Virus record (IMG/VR): IMGVR_UViG_3300044675_003531
Coordinates: 1-52,773 of that record
Strand: one strand, 5' to 3'
DNA from: a virus
DNA: 52,773 bases
Program-made: the position numbers and the translations under genes
Shown here: in pieces, positions 39,335-48,902 of the stretch
Layout of the letters: every line of letters begins with the position of its first letter
Position numbering within the stretch: the first letter of the stretch is position 1
Notes under the pieces: model-generated
Told to the model about the DNA's origin: nothing
Seen by the model: only the letters and a program-made list of their open reading frames with translations
Database searches by the model: none

Positions 39335-40096
39335 ATGGAAGAATCTGAAGAACGATTTGGTTTGACACAAACGGGCGGCCTCGCTAGGCTATGCCATGCC
39401 AATCTAAACGGTAAAGACTGTGGTCGGTTTGCATTAAAAGGTCGTAATTTTTGTGCGCGTCATGGAGGTCGAACACCATTGGGTCCAGACAATCATTCAT
39501 TCACAACCGGGCTTGAATCAGTAAACCGCAAACGGTTTGCTGGTATTGGCAAGCAGTTGTTGAATCGTCTGGATGAGTTACGTGATGACCCACAACTGTT
39601 CTCCCTAAAGGATGATGCTGCATACATTACGGCTCTTATTGACCGGCGTGCTGAAGCCGCAGAAGAAGGGCTAAGTGTTGAAACGCTCAACCAACTGCGT
39701 AGCCTATACCGCGAATGCGCCAGTGCGTTAGAAGATGGCAAGACACAAGACTTTGACAAAGCGTTTGAACAGTTAGGTGGAATCATTAGGCAAGGCATCT
39801 CGGATGCAAAAGCAACAGATGAGGTTCTGCACCTTATTGAAAAGCGCGTTGATATTATTGAGGCTGAACAACGCATGACACAGGTCAAGGCGTACACGCT
39901 AGAAGTAGACCAAGCGTACGCTCTGATACAGCAAGTACTGAAAGTGGTTGTTGATTCTGTTCAGGATGTGAACTCACTGCACGCAATCCGAACCGGGGTA
40001 CAACGCATTCTGCGCGTATACCGTAACGTGGAAGACATTATAGATGTGGAGGTAGTCGATGAAGAAAGTTCAACTGAATACCAAAACGCCACGTAA
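39335..40096 (+). CDS. Probable terminase small subunit
   Basis: 253 residues from the ATG at 39335. The N-terminal 50 residues hold a Cys/His cluster: C in RLCHANLNGKDCGRF, then C and H in NFCARHGGRTPLG, probably one zinc site. A G-x-x-N/S linker (GPDNHSFTTGLES) precedes long helices and coiled coil (residues about 95-220). The overlap of its end with the large terminase gene by 38 bp and the helix-rich oligomer-like C-terminus fit a small terminase, which recognises the packaging site. I also recall this HGG.TP.G zinc-type N-terminus in phage proteins next to TerL. The call depends mainly on position. Confidence 0.6.
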   Translation: MEESEERFGLTQTGGLARLCHANLNGKDCGRFALKGRNFCARHGGRTPLGPDNHSFTTGLESVNRKRFAGIGKQLLNRLDELRDDPQLFSLKDDAAYITALIDRRAEAAEEGLSVETLNQLRSLYRECASALEDGKTQDFDKAFEQLGGIIRQGISDAKATDEVLHLIEKRVDIIEAEQRMTQVKAYTLEVDQAYALIQQVLKVVVDSVQDVNSLHAIRTGVQRILRVYRNVEDIIDVEVVDEESSTEYQNAT

Positions 40097-41789
40097 CATG
40101 AAGAAGTTTGTCCGCCCTGACAAGGGGTTGGACATTGCACTGCTTGAGATGTTGGACCAGCAACTTGGTGAACACATTGAGAGTGGTGACTTTAGTAGTT
40201 CCGGTGCTTTCCCTATCGATGGGAGTGAACTCCAATATGAGTCGTGGTTACGCGCTTATGTGTCGAATGCTACATCATCTCCTCTGGCTGAACATCATAA
40301 ACGAGCATGGGAATGGGCAGAAGGAATTGTTGAAGGTAATCCTCCGCCTGCATTGATTGAGTGCTGGTTCCGAGGTGGCGGCAAGTCCACAACAATGGAA
40401 CTCATTGCTAGTCGCATCGCGGTTAAAGCGTCAAGACGTTTTCTCCTCTACGTCTGTGCTACTCAAGATGCTGCCAACCGTCACGTACAAGACATCGCAT
40501 CAACAATGGAACGATGCGGGATTGAACGTGCTGTCAATAAATATGGATTCAGTAAGGGTTGGAACGCAAGCAAACTGAGAACGTCCAATGGGTTTAACGT
40601 CTTAGCCTTTGGACTTGATACCGGCGCACGCGGTGTAAAACTTGATTACCTTCGTCCTGACTTCATCATCTTTGACGACATCGATGAATTAGATGACAGT
40701 GTCACACGCGTTGACAAAAAGATTGCGACAATCACGCAGACTATTCTCCCAGCAAAGTCTACCGATTGTGCGATTGTATTTGTCCAGAACCGTATCCACG
40801 CTAACTCTGTTATGTCCAAGGTATTGAGCGGTGAAGTAGATATGCTTCAGCACCGTGTGCAATCACCTATCGTGCCTGCGGTTGAGAACCTCACATATAC
40901 AACAGAGGAAAAAGAAGACGGACGCATTGGCTACAAGATTACAGGTGGCACTCCTACATGGAGCCACAAGTCAATGACAATCTGCCAACGTGAGATAGAT
41001 GACTATGGACTCATCTCATTTCTGCGAGAGTGCCAACACGAAGTTGGTGTCGGTGGATTGTTCTTCCCTGACTTCAAAGAGTGGGGTCCAGATGGAGAAC
41101 CATGGCACGTTGTAGATGCTGTTCATGTGCAACCGTGGTGGCGTGTCTGGGCAAGCCATGACTTTGGTATTGGTGCGCCTTGTGCCTTCATTCTGTATGC
41201 CTCGGATGACAAGGAGAACATCTATGCTCTGGCAGAGATTTACGAAAAAGGTCATGTGTCAAGTTCACAGGTCCAACTGGTACTGGACCTTTTACAATCT
41301 CGTGGCATGGCAGAGCCGACGAGCAAAACAAACCGACTAGGTAAATGGCAAACCAGATTAGAGGCAATTGCTTTTGACTACGCCAACACATTCCCGCCTG
41401 AAAATTATGCGCAGCGAATTGGTGAATACCCTGTTGAGGTGTGGTGGGAGCGTGGGTTGCCTGCTGTACGTGCGGTGAAAGACCGTAAGGCTGGATGGCG
41501 ACGCATCAAAGAACATTTGTGCGCAACCTATATGCACGATGGAAAACCTGTCCCGAAACTACGCATAACGCGTAACTGCCCAAACCTTATCAAAGAATTA
41601 AGCAGGACAATGGCCGACCCAAAAGACCCGGAAGAAATTGACCACGGCACAAAACATGACCACGCTATAGACTCATTTCGATACGGAATGATGTGGCGTG
41701 AATACCCCGTGGCTTGTCCTGAAATTGATGCAAGTCGAGCAAAGCGGCCGTCGTGGCTAAATGAAGATAGGAAGCGCGAATGGATATAA
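40059..41789 (+). CDS. terL: Terminase large subunit
   Basis: 576 residues from the ATG at 40059, with GGAGG 6 nt upstream. The ATPase part has a Walker A RGGGKST at residues 105-111, a YVCATQDAANRHVQD coupling region and a Walker B FIIFDD at 202-207. The nuclease part has ASHDFG with its Asp as a likely metal ligand and a C-terminal DHAIDSFRYG. These fit the RNase H-like nuclease of phage terminases. It would cut concatemers and drive DNA into the prohead through the portal encoded downstream. It overlaps the genes on both sides, an ordinary sign of translational coupling. Confidence 0.93.
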   Translation: MKKVQLNTKTPRNMKKFVRPDKGLDIALLEMLDQQLGEHIESGDFSSSGAFPIDGSELQYESWLRAYVSNATSSPLAEHHKRAWEWAEGIVEGNPPPALIECWFRGGGKSTTMELIASRIAVKASRRFLLYVCATQDAANRHVQDIASTMERCGIERAVNKYGFSKGWNASKLRTSNGFNVLAFGLDTGARGVKLDYLRPDFIIFDDIDELDDSVTRVDKKIATITQTILPAKSTDCAIVFVQNRIHANSVMSKVLSGEVDMLQHRVQSPIVPAVENLTYTTEEKEDGRIGYKITGGTPTWSHKSMTICQREIDDYGLISFLRECQHEVGVGGLFFPDFKEWGPDGEPWHVVDAVHVQPWWRVWASHDFGIGAPCAFILYASDDKENIYALAEIYEKGHVSSSQVQLVLDLLQSRGMAEPTSKTNRLGKWQTRLEAIAFDYANTFPPENYAQRIGEYPVEVWWERGLPAVRAVKDRKAGWRRIKEHLCATYMHDGKPVPKLRITRNCPNLIKELSRTMADPKDPEEIDHGTKHDHAIDSFRYGMMWREYPVACPEIDASRAKRPSWLNEDRKREWI

Positions 41790-41926
41790 AATTATTTGTC
41801 TGGGCATTGTTGATATACATCGCGTTTTCTTCCATGGGGATATATTCAGTTTATTGTGTCTGGACAGAATTACGCAGGTTAACTGGTCCTAAAAAACCAA
41901 CTAAGTCGAAACAGGAATACATCTAA
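41780..41926 (+). CDS. Very small membrane protein between terL and portal
   Basis: 48 residues from the ATG at 41780, with AGGAAG about 5 nt upstream. The first 30 residues form a hydrophobic helix (LFVWALLIYIAFSSMGIYSV) and the rest is basic (TGPKKPTKSKQEY). It overlaps the terminase stop by 10 bp and the portal start by 1 bp (TAATG), so it is held in a translational chain and is not a chance frame. No family recognised. A membrane role in head assembly or lysis timing is possible. Confidence 0.75.
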   Translation: MDIKLFVWALLIYIAFSSMGIYSVYCVWTELRRLTGPKKPTKSKQEYI

Positions 41927-44112
41927 TGGCGATTGGCGATATCCTCGGCGAACTGGCCCGCAAGATGCAGCCAGAAGCACGAATGACGGCTCTGAAGAAA
42001 CCAAACAATTCTGGTACACCGGGCAGTTTTAAAGATGGTGATTACCGACTACGGAACCCAGAAGACCTTACTCTAGACCATGGTCGTCAAGATTGGGACA
42101 AAGAACCTAACCTTGATGAAGGTGAAAAAAAGCGCATCTATATGTTTGTGCGTGATGCGTTTCAGAGCGCATATGCAGCACGGCAAGAGATGGAACTTGA
42201 ATGGGCGTTGGCTACGTCATTTTTTGAAGGTCGTCAGTGGATTCGCATTGCATCTCAAACGCGTAACCTTATTCAACTGCAAAATACTGATGAGCCAAAT
42301 CGATATGTCACAGTGCAAAAGATGCGACCGCTCATTGATGGAGTTGTTGGCAAACTAACGCAGGTTTCTCCCGATGCGTACGCAATACCATTATCAGATA
42401 CAGAAACAGACCGGTTTGCATCTGACGAGGCAAACATCATCTGTAATCACTTTAATCGAAAGTTTAAACGTGAGACACAGTTGAAAGAGCGTGTGCGTTG
42501 GGCTTGTGTCTGTGGCACGTCTTATCTAAAAGTCTATTGGGATGCTAAAGGTATTCAGACCGTCCCGTACTTTGACCCTATGACGGGTGAGATTGCTGGT
42601 TATGAACAGATGGAAGTTGGCGATGTCCGTGAGGAAATCTTGCCTGCTTTTGATATCTACATTGACCCTACGGCTAAACGTGATGAAGATATCCGGTACA
42701 TGATTCACGCAAGTGTGCGGCCTATGTCGTGGTTTGTAGACAACTATGGTGAAGCCGGGCGCAAGGTTACAGCGGATGCTTTGTCAGGTCAGAATTCATC
42801 GTATGTAGATGCATACCTTGAAGGTGGCAATGGAAGTGGCAACGGCTGGGTGCCAGCCAGTAGCGCAAGACTTGGTCAAGCCGAGAGCCGTAAACACGCA
42901 GCGGTTCTGTATGAATACTGGGAAAAACCAAATGCCCAATATCCAGAAGGCAGATACATAGTCAGCACTAACTCTGCATTGTTGTACGCCGGTGATTGGC
43001 CATACGAAAAGAAGGATACATTCCCATTCATTCCTATCCGTTGGCAACCAAGGTCGGGAACCACGTATGGATACTCACTTGGATTTGACCTGTGCCCATT
43101 GCAGTTGACTTATAACCGCATTTACAGCCGTATGGTAGAGCAGTTTGAAGGTCAAAAAGACTATGTGATGATTCAAAAGTTGAGTGGCATCGGAGCCGAT
43201 GCATTCAACAATATGAGTGATTCGGTTGATGAAGCCGACCGCATATATCGAAAGATTTACTACAACCAAGCAACGCAACCGCCAATCATTCAAAGGGCAC
43301 CGGGCATTGGTCAGGACCTATTCCCGATGTTACAGATGCTTGAAAAAGACATGATGGACATTGCTGGATTGCATGACGTGTCTCAAGGTATGGCTCAAGC
43401 AGGAACGCCTGCCGAATCAGTACGTTTGCTGCAACGCGCAGATAACACCCAACACTCTTTTATTCGAGCAGACATGGAAATCAGCAATGCTCATATTAAA
43501 GAGTGGGAAGTTGCGTTGGTAGCGCAGTTTGGCGTTGCCCCATTTATTGGTCAGATGGAAGAAAAACAATCGCCTGCTGATGAGTTGCGGACCGGATTGA
43601 TTACGTTTGACCATATCCGTCAAGGTGGTCAGTATCGTATTGAGTACGTTCCGGGTTCTGCGCAAGAAGATTCACCAGACCAGAAGTTGCAGAAACTTAT
43701 GGCGTTTAGGCAGATGGGATTGTTTGGTGACCCAGCAGACCCAGAAACCAATATGCTTGTTGTAAGGATGCTGAAACTACCAGAGACCTCGTTGATTATG
43801 GAACACCTTGCTTCACAGAATCAAAAGGTCCAAGAAATGCAGCAGTTTGCTATGGAGCAACAGCAGGCACAAAACCAACCACCGGCATCGACGTTCGACC
43901 CAGAAGCCGAACAGATGAAGTCACAACTTGACATCGAGAAGATAAAGGCCCAACAGGGAGCAAAGATGGAAGCCGATATCGTCAAGATGCGAGAACGCAG
44001 TCGCCTCCTCCAAGAGAACGACGCATCCAAGTCTATGGTGAAACTGTCTGAAGAAACCCTTCGACAGAATATTTTGCCATCAGACCAGCCAAATAGTGGC
44101 AAAACAAGATAG
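41926..44112 (+). CDS. Portal protein, P22-like
   Basis: 728 residues from the ATG at 41926, the usual size for P22-type portals. It has an N-terminal helical segment (RDAFQSAYAARQEMELEWAL), the stretch FEGRQWIRI, then RPLIDGVVGKLTQ, a middle domain with DIYIDPTAKRDEDIRYM, and a DGxxDP-type turn with LQLTYNRIYSRMVEQ. The long C-terminal part is Gln/Met-rich and coiled coil (QQFAMEQQQAQNQ), as in portals with a barrel. It forms the 12-subunit ring at the head vertex on which the terminase docks. It sits between the terminase and the scaffold gene, the normal order. Confidence 0.88.
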   Translation: MAIGDILGELARKMQPEARMTALKKPNNSGTPGSFKDGDYRLRNPEDLTLDHGRQDWDKEPNLDEGEKKRIYMFVRDAFQSAYAARQEMELEWALATSFFEGRQWIRIASQTRNLIQLQNTDEPNRYVTVQKMRPLIDGVVGKLTQVSPDAYAIPLSDTETDRFASDEANIICNHFNRKFKRETQLKERVRWACVCGTSYLKVYWDAKGIQTVPYFDPMTGEIAGYEQMEVGDVREEILPAFDIYIDPTAKRDEDIRYMIHASVRPMSWFVDNYGEAGRKVTADALSGQNSSYVDAYLEGGNGSGNGWVPASSARLGQAESRKHAAVLYEYWEKPNAQYPEGRYIVSTNSALLYAGDWPYEKKDTFPFIPIRWQPRSGTTYGYSLGFDLCPLQLTYNRIYSRMVEQFEGQKDYVMIQKLSGIGADAFNNMSDSVDEADRIYRKIYYNQATQPPIIQRAPGIGQDLFPMLQMLEKDMMDIAGLHDVSQGMAQAGTPAESVRLLQRADNTQHSFIRADMEISNAHIKEWEVALVAQFGVAPFIGQMEEKQSPADELRTGLITFDHIRQGGQYRIEYVPGSAQEDSPDQKLQKLMAFRQMGLFGDPADPETNMLVVRMLKLPETSLIMEHLASQNQKVQEMQQFAMEQQQAQNQPPASTFDPEAEQMKSQLDIEKIKAQQGAKMEADIVKMRERSRLLQENDASKSMVKLSEETLRQNILPSDQPNSGKTR

Positions 44113-44130
44113 TAGGGAGCAATAATCAAA

Positions 44131-44970
44131 ATGTCAGAAGAGATGGCGATACAGACACCGGCCTCGCCGAACGGTGCTTTGGACACAGCGGGCACTTCCA
44201 GTGCAATTATGGGTATGGTCCGGGATATCGTCGAACCCGGAACAGGTGGACAAGACGTAAACAACAGTCCCACACCCGAGTCATATGACGTATATGACTT
44301 ATTGGGAGTTGAAAAAACTTCCGTCACCGACCAAGGTGAACCCGGCCCTGTACCTTATGACAGGTTCAAAGAAGTCAATCAAAAAGCAAATGATGCAAGC
44401 AGTAGGTTAAATCGTTGGAACGATGTAATCTCCGAGTTTGAATCAAATGGTTATAATTCAGCACAAGACCTCCAAGCAGCGATGCGGCAGCGAGAAGTGC
44501 AGTCTCAAGAAGATGCGATTGTAAGTCGTTATCGAGACCTTGAAGCAAATGACCTGATTGACCCTACGACCAGTCAGTTGCAGTTGCAAGCGGAGTTGGA
44601 AAGATTCCGATACCAGCAAGCAATGCAACAAGTGTCTCAGTACATGGTTGGTCAACAGAAGCACAATGCTTTTGCCCAGTATCCACTGGCGCGTAAGAAC
44701 GAAGCGTTTGTAGACCAACTTATTCAACGAGGCATGGACGCACAGGAAGCGGCTTCTCTTGTTCATTCGCAAGTTGAGCAACTCACAAAATCGTTGGCTC
44801 CTGAACTGCTTGCTAGGCTTCAATCTGGTCGTACCGCTCCTACACCAAGTGGAACCGCACAAACAGTTAATCAACCAACGGCTCCAACAAACAATCGGGC
44901 TACTGGAAACGGTGGTCGTTCTGCCCTAAGCCAACTGCTGGGGATTACTCGTAGTCGTAACAACATCTAA
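44131..44970 (+). CDS. Scaffold protein
   Basis: 279 residues from the ATG at 44131; an ATG at 44143 is possible. It is acidic at the N-terminus, then strongly helical and Gln/Glu-rich (SRLNRWNDVISEFESNGYN, ELERFRYQQAMQQVSQYM), with a disordered Thr/Pro/Asn linker and a short basic C-terminal helix (RSALSQLLGITRSRNN) of the kind that binds the capsid protein. Composition and place between portal and capsid are typical of scaffold proteins, which guide prohead assembly and then leave. There is no protease signature. Confidence 0.82.
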   Translation: MSEEMAIQTPASPNGALDTAGTSSAIMGMVRDIVEPGTGGQDVNNSPTPESYDVYDLLGVEKTSVTDQGEPGPVPYDRFKEVNQKANDASSRLNRWNDVISEFESNGYNSAQDLQAAMRQREVQSQEDAIVSRYRDLEANDLIDPTTSQLQLQAELERFRYQQAMQQVSQYMVGQQKHNAFAQYPLARKNEAFVDQLIQRGMDAQEAASLVHSQVEQLTKSLAPELLARLQSGRTAPTPSGTAQTVNQPTAPTNNRATGNGGRSALSQLLGITRSRNNI

Positions 44971-44981
44971 GGTGAAAAACA

Positions 44982-46010
44982 ATGGCAATTGATTTCAATG
45001 GTGCTTTAACGCTGGCAGACCATGCCGCACTTAGCAATGACCCTCTCGTCAAAGAGATTACAAAATCTCTTCATCAGACTTGGAATGCCCTTAAGGACAT
45101 CCCACTCTTTACCAGCCCTTCGCTCAAGCAGGTTGGTATGCGCTACCTCAACCAAGGTATTCCTGCTCCTAACTGGACCGGTGTAAACTCCGAGCCTGTA
45201 GCAGTCAAAGGAAAGCCAAAGTCTTACGAAGAGTCTCTGTATCTTGTTCGTAACAAGATTCTGGTTGACCATGTTCTGCTTGACCAGCCTACGAACATCA
45301 TTGACCCAATTGAAGCACAGGTACAAATCTTCCTCGAAGGTTTTGCGTATGACTTTAATGACAAGTTCATTAACAATGACCCGTCTTCGGTGTCCGCAGG
45401 CAACACCGCAGACTGTTTCCCGGGTCTCGCCTACCGCATGAACAACACGTCGGACTATGACATTCCTACTGAAATGGACTTGGCACTTACTGGTGGCTCG
45501 GCTGACCTGTATACCAATACCTCCACAACAGGCAACAACTTTATCTTCAAGTTGCAGGAAATGCTTGACAACATGAACGCGCCAGACGGCGACGGTGTCG
45601 TCTTGTACATGAACGAAGCAACTAAACGTCGTATCGAACTCAATATCCGTGTCATGGGTATTGGTGCTGGTTTCGACATGACACAGGACAACTATCAACG
45701 TCCTGTTGAGAAGTACAAGAATGCAACCGTGCGTACTGTTGGACGTAAGTCTGATGGAACAACCCACATCATTCCTGACAACCTTAACAACGGTGTTGCT
45801 GGTGACGCTGGTAAGTGTTCACACATCTATGCTGTTCGTTACGGCACGGGTTATGTACAGGGTTGGCAGAGCGGTCCATTCAAGCCACAGTATCTTGGCC
45901 TGTCCAAGGAAAATGGCATTATGCACAATGTCGTATTCGACTGGGGTGTAGGACTTTGGGTTCCACACGTCCGTGCAATCGGCCGCATGAAGGTTCGCGT
46001 CTCCGCATAA
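44982..46010 (+). CDS. Major capsid protein
   Basis: 342 residues from the ATG at 44982, with AAGGTG about 8 nt upstream. The size and the position directly after the scaffold fit a HK97-fold capsid protein. Visible features are an N-terminal helix (NDPLVKEITKSLHQTWNAL), the FTSPSLKQVGMRYLNQG stretch, an Asn/Gly-rich middle, and the C-terminal VVFDWGVGLWVPHVRAIGRM that resembles the last strand of this fold. No separate head protease is encoded nearby. It would form the shell; the next genes probably add outer decoration or head completion. Confidence 0.86.
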   Translation: MAIDFNGALTLADHAALSNDPLVKEITKSLHQTWNALKDIPLFTSPSLKQVGMRYLNQGIPAPNWTGVNSEPVAVKGKPKSYEESLYLVRNKILVDHVLLDQPTNIIDPIEAQVQIFLEGFAYDFNDKFINNDPSSVSAGNTADCFPGLAYRMNNTSDYDIPTEMDLALTGGSADLYTNTSTTGNNFIFKLQEMLDNMNAPDGDGVVLYMNEATKRRIELNIRVMGIGAGFDMTQDNYQRPVEKYKNATVRTVGRKSDGTTHIIPDNLNNGVAGDAGKCSHIYAVRYGTGYVQGWQSGPFKPQYLGLSKENGIMHNVVFDWGVGLWVPHVRAIGRMKVRVSA

Positions 46011-46028
46011 TAAGAAAGGAGAGCAACA

Positions 46029-46865
46029 ATGGCTCGAGATAGTAAACAAGTTTTTAAGTTTGCCCAGCAAACATATGCTGCGGCTAACCTCCTCACGGTC
46101 AATAACTACGCAATGGGTACAACACTGTCCACTGGCGCAGCGTTTATCCAAACTACTCTTGGTACTGCAAGTCATTATTATCAAGGCGTATCCAACACAA
46201 TCAACCGTGGTGGATTCCGTGATACTAATGCCGACCAGAGCATTATTGTCAGTGGTGAAACATCAGCAATTGCAAACGACCCTGCACTGTTTGGTAATAC
46301 CAATGGTGCAGAGCGTTATGTACACGCTGTTATCCAGACCTACGGTGTAATGTCTACAAGTAACTTTGAGTTACTGTTGCAAGGTGCATCTGATACTGGC
46401 GTTGGCGCAGCAGGTACAGACTGGACTCAGATTAGCGGTTCTGTGGGATGTGTTTCACAGGTTGCTAATACCGTGCTTTCTACATCAACCATGACTGCTG
46501 GAACACTTACGAGTGTTGCTGCTCACGGCTTGAGTGTTGGTGATGTAATCCTTGCAACAACAGCAGGAACAGGCTTTGCTGCATACCAGCCTCTGATTGT
46601 AGTAGCAGTAACGGCACTAACGGCTGACCTGTCACTCGTTGCTGGTGGTGTAAAGAATACAGCACTTAGTGGTTCAAGTATTACTTACTTGCGTCCTACA
46701 GTCCGTCGTGTTGTAAGTGTGCCAATCGGTCCAAGTGCAAAACCTTGGGTGCGTGTTATGGTACGTGCTACAGCACCTCCTGCTGGACAGGTTCCTCTCA
46801 ATACTGGAGTCTTTGTTGACCAAGTCTACTTGACTATGGGTCGTGACACTGCCGCAGTAGGTTAG
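46029..46865 (+). CDS. Beta-rich virion protein, paralogue A
   Basis: 278 residues from the ATG at 46029, behind AGGAGAG. It starts MARD and ends VYLTMGRDTAAVG, the same ends as the protein encoded at 46915-48252 (ending EFSMGKDSAAVS). Both share an N-terminal domain with AIANDPAL or AIVNDPAL, an IQTYG/VSPVG strand, and KPWVRV/RPWVRM near the end. The middle has a short beta repeat (AHGLSVGDVILATT, like the FCCH-type repeats of some phage proteins). It directly follows the capsid gene, so it is likely a head decoration or head-surface protein; this is inference. Confidence 0.75.
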   Translation: MARDSKQVFKFAQQTYAAANLLTVNNYAMGTTLSTGAAFIQTTLGTASHYYQGVSNTINRGGFRDTNADQSIIVSGETSAIANDPALFGNTNGAERYVHAVIQTYGVMSTSNFELLLQGASDTGVGAAGTDWTQISGSVGCVSQVANTVLSTSTMTAGTLTSVAAHGLSVGDVILATTAGTGFAAYQPLIVVAVTALTADLSLVAGGVKNTALSGSSITYLRPTVRRVVSVPIGPSAKPWVRVMVRATAPPAGQVPLNTGVFVDQVYLTMGRDTAAVG

Positions 46866-46878
46866 TCGATTAATGTGA

Positions 46879-46900
46879 GGGGAGGTGGAAACATCTCCCC
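46879..46900 (+). other. GNRA-tetraloop hairpin between the two paralogous virion genes
   Basis: GGGGAGGTG-GAAA-CATCTCCCC gives a 9-bp stem (one G-U) with a GAAA loop, 14 bp after the stop of the first gene. It is followed by TTATGG, not a T-tract, so it is not a classic terminator. It could act as an attenuator or RNA-stability element that sets the ratio of the two genes. Confidence 0.6.
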
Positions 46901-46914
46901 TTATGGAGAAATGA

Positions 46915-48252
46915 ATGGCAAGAGATTACGAACTCCGGCTGTCGTTTAGTGATGTTACAGCAGCGACTAACATCTCGGCAGTTGTGAATGACTTGAGTGC
47001 TACCAACCGAACTGGCCTTGTTACTTTGACAAGTACTGCAAACCAGTGGGCTGTTGGTTTTTCAGATGCACTAAACTTTACTCACTTCCGCAACCAGATT
47101 GCTGACACCACTAACTTGGTTAGTGGAACAGTAACGAGTGCGATTGTAAACGACCCTGCGCTAAACAACAGTACGTCGCAAGCCAACTATTACCTGCGTG
47201 CGTCTGTATCGCCCGTAGGTTTTGTAGGCCCAGAACCCTGCCAGTTTATTGTTCAGGGTGGAAATGACGTAGGAACTGGAGCCGCACCAGCACAAACTTC
47301 ATCCTCGTTATGGTCGCAGATTTCAGGTGTATCAACCTGTCCTGCAACTTGTACGGCGCAGTCTGTTGGGTATACGGGTGTGTCTCCAACTGTTGCAACT
47401 GTAACAGCAGGTGCTGCACCACCAACTGGTTCCCTTGTAATGTTTACGGGACTTGGTGCAGGTACTGGCCCAGCACTTCGCGTACCGTATGTGGTTATTC
47501 AAACGGGTGCAACTACATATACATTGAGTAGTACGTTTGGTAGCAATACTGCTGTCAATGCTACTGGTGCTGGTACAGCCGCGACAACACTTGTAGGCAC
47601 TAACGCATCAAGGCTTACAGCCGTAAGCCTCAATGATGCAGCAGACCGTATTGCATTTGCAGAACCGGTTCAGGTTGGTGACACTATCATGTTGGGAGCC
47701 GCAGGTTCTATTACAGGACTTACGGTTGGCGTGGTGTATTACGTTACTTCAGTTACAACTGATGGTGCTACGATTGCTACAACTTCGGGTGGAACAACAG
47801 TAGCCGTTGCTGGAACTGTAACGAGTTCGTTCTGGGGCAAGATTGACTTCAATAACTTGAATGCTGTATTCGCTGCCTCTGGTACCAGCACAACGATTAC
47901 AACAAGTGCGCCACACAACCTTACGGTTGGACAGGTTGTTGTACCTAGTGCAGCGGCAGCGGCTGGTGGACTGACAAACGGAGTTGCTTACTATGTCATT
48001 GCAACGCCAACGCCAACAACCTTGCAGGTTGCTACAACCATCAATGGAACGGCTGTTGCCATTACAGCAGCAACTAACCCATTGTTTGTAGGTCGTCCAC
48101 CAAAGATTGCCAATGCGCCTGTTGTTGCTACAACTCGTCCATGGGTAAGAATGGGCGTACAGCAGTTGAACGGCGCGGCAGCACAAGATGGTTACATCGT
48201 TGTGTATGGCGCAGAGTTCTCGATGGGTAAAGACAGCGCGGCGGTATCGTAA
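46915..48252 (+). CDS. Beta-rich virion protein, paralogue B
   Basis: 445 residues from the ATG at 46915 behind GGAG (6 nt). The N-terminal 130 residues and the last 50 match paralogue A in layout. Between them is an extra region of about 170 residues, with three similar Gly/Thr/Val-rich stretches (for example HNLTVGQVVVPSAAAAAGG, GVAYYVIATPT and GVVYYVTSVTT) that look like repeated FCCH-type beta domains. This suggests duplication of the gene followed by domain growth. Its stop overlaps the next start by 1 bp (TAATG). It is presumably on the outer capsid or tail. Confidence 0.75.
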   Translation: MARDYELRLSFSDVTAATNISAVVNDLSATNRTGLVTLTSTANQWAVGFSDALNFTHFRNQIADTTNLVSGTVTSAIVNDPALNNSTSQANYYLRASVSPVGFVGPEPCQFIVQGGNDVGTGAAPAQTSSSLWSQISGVSTCPATCTAQSVGYTGVSPTVATVTAGAAPPTGSLVMFTGLGAGTGPALRVPYVVIQTGATTYTLSSTFGSNTAVNATGAGTAATTLVGTNASRLTAVSLNDAADRIAFAEPVQVGDTIMLGAAGSITGLTVGVVYYVTSVTTDGATIATTSGGTTVAVAGTVTSSFWGKIDFNNLNAVFAASGTSTTITTSAPHNLTVGQVVVPSAAAAAGGLTNGVAYYVIATPTPTTLQVATTINGTAVAITAATNPLFVGRPPKIANAPVVATTRPWVRMGVQQLNGAAAQDGYIVVYGAEFSMGKDSAAVS

Positions 48253-48902
48253 TGACAAGAGCGCAACTCAAGCAACGTATACGGGTCCTTGGCGGACATC
48301 TCTTCAATGGGATGGCCGACCAAGACCCGTTTGGCTTGGACTTGCTCTTAATTGAAATGGCTAACCAGATAGCACGGTCTACCGACTGTCTGGTTGGCAG
48401 ACGATACTTAGACACTGTTGCTAATCAAGACGAGTACTGTGCCCCGGACATCTATAAGATACGGGGCATTTACTTCTTAGAGGGCAGTGACTATAACCGA
48501 GTAAGACAAGTCAACTGGTCCGCACGAATCTTTGATAGCCAGCGAAACAATACAACAGCATCAGTCCCAGACATTGTGGCTGTATATGGCATGAACCGCA
48601 TACGATTTAAACCTGCACCCGATTCTGTAATCACCAGTGGAGTCATGCTGGAAGGGTTTATGCAACCGGGCGATATCTGGCAGTACAACTCATCTGGCAC
48701 TATAGACACATCCGTAGCAGCAGAAGACCACGAGTGCCCGTTACCTAACGTAGCACACGACTGTTTAGTTTATGCAGTTCTTATGACTCGCTCTGTGCAG
48801 ATGCGAGACCAAGCAGGCATACAACTCTATTCAGCGGAATACCAGCGCAGGTTGGGCGACGTGGAGGCCTACGCGGCCATGTATCACACAAGGGCAGTGT
48901 AA
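48252..48902 (+). CDS. Head-tail adaptor-like protein
   Basis: 216 residues from the ATG at 48252. It begins TRAQLKQRIRVLGGHLF, has acidic helices (FGLDLLLIEMANQIARST), then beta strands (RYLDTVANQDEYCAPDIY, RIRFKPAPDSVI) and a final helical part. Size, position after the capsid-associated genes and helix-then-beta layout fit adaptor proteins below the portal in podoviruses (P22 gp4-like). No direct motif proves it. The stop overlaps the next start (TAATG). Confidence 0.6.
   Translation: MTRAQLKQRIRVLGGHLFNGMADQDPFGLDLLLIEMANQIARSTDCLVGRRYLDTVANQDEYCAPDIYKIRGIYFLEGSDYNRVRQVNWSARIFDSQRNNTTASVPDIVAVYGMNRIRFKPAPDSVITSGVMLEGFMQPGDIWQYNSSGTIDTSVAAEDHECPLPNVAHDCLVYAVLMTRSVQMRDQAGIQLYSAEYQRRLGDVEAYAAMYHTRAV

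Noticed and set aside
45006-45767. A 253-codon minus-strand frame opposite the capsid gene
   Set aside because: It is fully antisense to the capsid gene and is Cys/Arg/Val-rich with no recognisable fold.
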